DNA of 10,555 nt. Origin: Pseudomonadota bacterium (lineage in GTDB: Bacteria; Pseudomonadota; Alphaproteobacteria; Rhizobiales; Rhizobiaceae). This document shows, piece after piece, positions 7,215 to 10,555 of the stretch (the stretch's first letter is position 1; the number at the start of each line of letters is the position of its first letter). Where the stretch lies: positions 1-10,555 of the forward strand of contig JAEXXS010000154.1 in NCBI GenBank assembly GCA_023451915.1, written 5' to 3'. Below the pieces are notes generated by a model. That model did not search any database. It was not told the DNA's origin and saw only the letters and a program-made list of their open reading frames with translations. The translations under genes were made by a program, and so were the position numbers.

Positions 7215-8343
7215 TCAGTCGATATCGTCGATCATCTCGCCGCCGCCCTGAATGCGATGGGCAAGCGCTGCTTCCATGAAAGGTGTTACCGCGCCGTCCA
7301 GCACTTCCTGCGGATTGGTGCTTTCCACGCCGGTGCGCAAATCCTTCACCAACTGATATGGCTGCAGAACGTAGGAACGAATCTGATGCCCCCAGCCGAT
7401 ATCGGTCTTGGTGGCATTGGCTGCATCGGTCGCTTCTTCGCGCTTCTTCAGCTCTTCCTCGTACAAGCGCGCGCGCAGCATGGACCATGCTTTTTCGCGG
7501 TTCTTGTGCTGCGAGCGTTCCGCTTGGCACTGCACCACAATACCGGTCGCGATATGGGTGATACGCACAGCGGAGTCCGTCGTGTTGACGTGCTGACCAC
7601 CCGCGCCCGACGCACGATAGGTATCGATGCGAACGTCTGCTTCCGTCACCTGCACATCGATATTGTCATCGATCACCGGGTAAACCCAGATACTGGCGAA
7701 GGACGTATGGCGGCGGGCATTGGAATCGTAAGGCGAGATGCGGACCAGACGATGAACGCCTGATTCGGTCTTCATCATGCCGTATGAATTGTGCCCCTTG
7801 ACGAGAATGGTCGCGGATTTGATACCCGCTTCATCGCCATCGTGCACTTCCATCACTTCGACCTTGCGGCCGTTGCGTTCCGCCCAGCGCGTATACATGC
7901 GCAGCAGCATCGACGCCCAGTCCTGGCTTTCCGTGCCACCGGCACCAGCATGCACTTCGACATAGGTGTCGTTCGCATCGGCTTCGCCCGACAAAAGCAT
8001 GTCGATCTGGCGGCGATCAATCTCGACCTTGAGTTCGCGGATGGTATTTTCCGCGTCGTCGATGATCGACTTGTCGCCTTCCTCTTCGCCCATGGCGATG
8101 AGTTCGATGCTGTCGTTCAATGTCTGGGTAAGCTGATTAATGCCGTTAATGCTGTCTTCCAGCTGCTGGCGCTCACGCATCAGCTTCTGGGCTTCCTGTG
8201 CATCATTCCAGAGTGTGGGATCTTCGGCCTTCTGATTGAGATAGCCGAGACGTTTTATCGCCTGATCCCAGTCAAAGATGCCTCCTCAGCAGGCTTATGG
8301 CCTGCTTGATTTCGTCAACCAGCGTCTCGATTTCCGCGCGCAT
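7215..8343 (-). CDS. prfB: Peptide chain release factor 2, made by programmed +1 frameshift
   Basis: Recognises UGA and UAA stop codons in the ribosomal A site and triggers peptide release. The gene is in two frames. ATG at 8343 opens a 23-codon zero frame ending ...LLRRHL, then TGA at 8272-8274. Skipping one base resumes at GAC (8273-8271) as DWDQAIKRLGYLNQ and runs to 7215. The joined product is 375 residues; E. coli RF2 has 365. The catalytic GGQ lies at 248-250 in RASGAGGQHVN, and the stop-recognition tripeptide is SPY at 203-205 rather than the usual SPF, within RISPYDSNARRHTSF. The ribosome site is AAGGAA (8354-8359), 10 nt before the ATG. An ORF caller reports only the fragment starting at 8180, which lacks the first 54 residues. 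The gene follows mrcA in the same direction, an order I recall as common in Rhizobiales. Confidence 0.97.
8271..8286 (-). promoter_or_regulatory. prfB programmed +1 frameshift site (autoregulation)
   Basis: On the - strand this reads AGG AGG CAT CTT TGA C. A perfect internal Shine-Dalgarno (AGGAGG, 8281-8286) sits three bases before the slippery CTT, followed by an in-frame TGA and C, the poor termination context. It has the same parts and spacing as E. coli prfB (AGGGGG-TAT-CTT-TGA-C). When RF2 is scarce, the ribosome pauses at TGA, slips to TTT and makes full-length RF2. When RF2 is plentiful, synthesis stops at 23 codons. The match is seen directly; the mechanism is known from E. coli. Confidence 0.96.
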
Positions 8344-8448
8344 GGGCAAATCGTTCCTTCAGTAATTCATATCTCAATGGGAAACCCAACCGGACGCCAG
8401 GCCCGGCTTGTCATTTCCAGCGTCGGACTCCTTGTCCAAGCGCCGCGG

Positions 8449-8477
8449 ACCATAGTGACGACGCCACGCTGTGTAAA
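8449..8477 (-). promoter_or_regulatory. Possible sigma-70-type promoter for prfB
   Basis: The - strand has TTTACA (8472-8477, 5 of 6 to TTGACA), a 17-bp spacer, and TATGGT (8449-8454, 4 of 6 to TATAAT), about 105 bp before the prfB ATG and just after the mrcA stop. No clear terminator was found in the 155-bp mrcA-prfB gap, so prfB may also receive read-through transcription from mrcA. This rests on consensus matching by eye only. Confidence 0.35.
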
Positions 8478-8498
8478 GGCCAAAGCCCTGTTATCGGA

Positions 8499-10555
8499 TC
8501 AGTAAAGTCCGCCCGAACCGGAGTTGATGGCGCGGGTCGCCTGCGGCGATTGTGGCGCGACAGGCGAGCCTTCGCGGAATGAATCCATGCCGATGACAGA
8601 ATAGCTGTCAGACGGGCCCGTGCCCGGCTTGAAGGCTTCCATGATGAGGTTCGGATCGCCCTCATTGGTGCGCATGCCGGTCTTGCGGTTGATCGCGATC
8701 AGCGTCATGCCTTCCGGCACGCGGAAATCGACCTTGGGCGTTCCAGCCAACGCTTGTTCCATGAACGACTTGAACACAGGTGCAGCAAGGCCGCCGCCGG
8801 TGCCCCCCCGTCCAAGGGATGTCGGCGTGTCGTAGCCCATGAAGACGCCAACCACGAGGTCAGGCGTAAAGCCGACGAACCATGCGTCCTTTTCGTCATT
8901 GGAAGTGCCGGTCTTGCCAGCCAGCGGACGGCCAAGGCTCTTCAAAATCTGCGCCGTCCCGCGCTGAACCACGCCTTCCATCATCGAGGTAATCTGATAG
9001 GCGGTCATCGGATCCAGCACCTGATCGCGATTATCGATCAAGGTCGGCTCTTCCTGATTGGCCCAATCCTGTGCATTGCAGCCTTCGCACTGACGCGCAT
9101 CATGCTTGAACACGGTCTTACCGTAGCGGTCCTGAATACGGTCGATCATCGAGGGCGTGATGCTCTGGCCGCCATTGGCGATGACGGAATAGGCCGTCAC
9201 CATGCGCAGCACGGTGGTTTCACCCGCGCCGAGCGACATGGAGAGAACCGGCAGCATCTTGTCGTAAATGCCGAAACGTTCGGCATATTCGGCGACAAGC
9301 TTCATGCCCATGTCCTGCGCCAGACGCACAGTCATCACGTTGCGCGACTGCTCGATACCATAACGAAGCGTGGACGGACCGGCGAACTTGCCGGAATAAT
9401 TCTTCGGAGCCCAGACACCAAGCGAACCGCCCTGGTTCACTTCGAGCGGGCCATCGAGAACTACCGATGCCGGTGTGTAACCATTATCGAGCGCAGCCGA
9501 ATAAACGAACGGCTTGAACGACGAACCCGGCTGGCGATAGGCCTGCGTGGCGCGGTTGAATTCGGATTCCGCATAAGAGAAGCCGCCAACCATTGCCAGC
9601 ACACGGCCCGTATGCGGGTCCATGGCGACGAGTGCGCCTTCAAGCTTCGGCGGCTGCTGCAACCGGTAACCGTTACCTTCTTTCGCGACATAGATGATGT
9701 CGCCGGTATTGAGCACGCCTTCAGGAGACCTGGCGCTGCTGCGCTTACCGCCAATATTGGTGACGCGCATTGCCCATTTCATATCGTCGGCAGAGATAAA
9801 GGCGCGCTCGCGTTCCTTGCTGCGCGATCCGGTCGCTTCGATATGCGGCTGAAGGCCGATATCGGCACCCGCTGCGGAAACATTGAGCACAATGGCGAGC
9901 TGCCATTCCGGAACATCCGAATAGGACTGCATGTCGCCAAACGCCGTGCCCCAGTCATTGCCGAGTTCGACATTCTTCAGCGGACCGCGCCAGCCGCGCG
10001 CTTCATCATAGCGCAGCAGCGCCGATTGCAGCGATTTGCGCGCTTCGGCCTGCAAGGTCGGGTTCAGCGTTGTGCGGACGGACAGACCGCCTTCATACAG
10101 GGCGTCGACACCATATTTCTGGATGATCTGGCGACGCACTTCTTCGGTGAAATATTCCGATGCGAAGACGTAGTTTGTATCGCTGCGCGATTTGACGCCG
10201 AGCGGCTGCTTCTTGGCGTCTTCCGCTTCCGCCGTCGTGATGTAGCCGTTTTCGGCCATACGATCGATCACCCAGTTGCGGCGCTCCATGGCGCGGGCTG
10301 GCTGACGGAAAGGATGATAGTTGTTCGGACCTTTCGGCAATGCTGCGAGATAAGCGCTTTCAGCGATGTTCAGTTCGCCAACCGACTTGTCAAAATAGGT
10401 CAGCGCCGCGCTGGCGATACCGTAGGAGCCAAGGCCGAAGAAGATTTCGTTCAGGTAGAGTTCGAGAATGCGATCCTTGGAATAGGCCTGCTCGATGCGC
10501 ATGGCCAGGATAGCTTCACGAATCTTGCGGTCATAGGTCTGGGTCGAGGACAGAA
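8499..10555 (-). CDS. mrcA: Class A penicillin-binding protein 1A, N-terminus outside the window
   Basis: A bifunctional inner-membrane peptidoglycan synthase: glycosyltransferase (GT51) plus DD-transpeptidase. The frame is open to the window end (first whole codon at 10553), giving 684 residues; roughly 130 N-terminal residues, including the membrane anchor and GT51 motifs 1-2, are missing. The ATG at 10502 is internal, because RKIREAILAMRIEQAYSKDR (GT51 motif 3) spans it, and KDRILELYLN and GIASAALTYFDK follow. An OB-like insert comes next (about 9650-9920). The transpeptidase motifs are complete: SSFK with the catalytic Ser at 9522-9524, SRN at 9339-9347, and KTGT at 8904-8915. A CEGC pair near 9077-9088 lies between SRN and KTG; it is unusual for a PBP generally, though I recall similar pairs in rhizobial homologues. 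The protein ends in a Gly/Ser-rich tail (SGSGGLY). It is also called ponA; prfB follows downstream. Confidence 0.96.
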   Translation of the reverse strand, partial: LSSTQTYDRKIREAILAMRIEQAYSKDRILELYLNEIFFGLGSYGIASAALTYFDKSVGELNIAESAYLAALPKGPNNYHPFRQPARAMERRNWVIDRMAENGYITTAEAEDAKKQPLGVKSRSDTNYVFASEYFTEEVRRQIIQKYGVDALYEGGLSVRTTLNPTLQAEARKSLQSALLRYDEARGWRGPLKNVELGNDWGTAFGDMQSYSDVPEWQLAIVLNVSAAGADIGLQPHIEATGSRSKERERAFISADDMKWAMRVTNIGGKRSSARSPEGVLNTGDIIYVAKEGNGYRLQQPPKLEGALVAMDPHTGRVLAMVGGFSYAESEFNRATQAYRQPGSSFKPFVYSAALDNGYTPASVVLDGPLEVNQGGSLGVWAPKNYSGKFAGPSTLRYGIEQSRNVMTVRLAQDMGMKLVAEYAERFGIYDKMLPVLSMSLGAGETTVLRMVTAYSVIANGGQSITPSMIDRIQDRYGKTVFKHDARQCEGCNAQDWANQEEPTLIDNRDQVLDPMTAYQITSMMEGVVQRGTAQILKSLGRPLAGKTGTSNDEKDAWFVGFTPDLVVGVFMGYDTPTSLGRGGTGGGLAAPVFKSFMEQALAGTPKVDFRVPEGMTLIAINRKTGMRTNEGDPNLIMEAFKPGTGPSDSYSVIGMDSFREGSPVAPQSPQATRAINSGSGGLY

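Noticed and set aside
7791..8309. 172-residue open frame on the + strand opposite prfB
   Set aside because: It covers conserved prfB sequence on the other strand and has no recognisable features.
7215..8343. prfB as a frameshifted pseudogene or sequencing error
   Set aside because: The frame change falls exactly on AGGAGG-CAT-CTT-TGA-C, the conserved programmed frameshift signal, and the rest of the protein is intact.
8344..8498. Small gene or terminator in the mrcA-prfB gap
   Set aside because: Short frames on either strand lack a ribosome site and family features, and the only inverted repeat (GACGC...GCGTC near 8394-8425) is too weak and lacks a T-run.

Overview
The window reads as ordinary chromosome from an alphaproteobacterium of the order Hyphomicrobiales (Rhizobiales). 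The Brucella/Ochrobactrum group is most likely. The grounds are moderately high GC, the style of the proteins (TyrS with an HAGG signature, RF2 with SPY in place of SPF, a rhizobial-type PBP1A), a short TAGAGC...GCTCTA intergenic repeat of the type scattered through these genomes, and the mrcA-prfB gene order. Species is inferred from memory of these families; no search was run. No rRNA, tRNA, CRISPR array, transposase, phage gene or toxin-antitoxin pair is visible.

Layout: (1) 1-1244, + strand, tyrS (tyrosyl-tRNA synthetase), lacking only a few N-terminal codons. (2) 1265-1302, a perfect 17-bp hairpin acting as a shared terminator between convergent genes. (3) 1301-4738, - strand, a 1145-residue membrane-anchored AsmA/YhdP-like protein, preceded by a possible 29-codon ORF whose stop overlaps its TTG start. 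(4) 4994-5485, + strand, a one-cysteine Bcp/PrxQ peroxiredoxin, divergent from (3). (5) 5663-7006, + strand, a membrane-anchored coiled-coil M23 (LytM) endopeptidase. (6) 7004-7189, a RIME-like repeat that supplies the stop codon of (5), followed by a bidirectional terminator. (7) 7215-8343, - strand, prfB (release factor 2) with an intact programmed +1 frameshift site. (8) 8499-10555, - strand, the last 684 codons of mrcA/ponA (class A penicillin-binding protein 1A), cut at its N-terminus by the window edge.

By function the window holds two translation genes (tyrS, prfB), three cell-envelope genes (YhdP-like protein, M23 peptidase, PBP1A) and one oxidative-stress gene (bcp). mrcA and prfB lie in the same direction 155 bp apart and may be partly co-transcribed, although a plausible prfB promoter lies between them. 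Nothing here is clearly a new system. The items most worth checking are the short ORF coupled to the YhdP-like gene, the repeat that ends the M23 gene, and the textbook prfB frameshift, which automatic gene calling would truncate.
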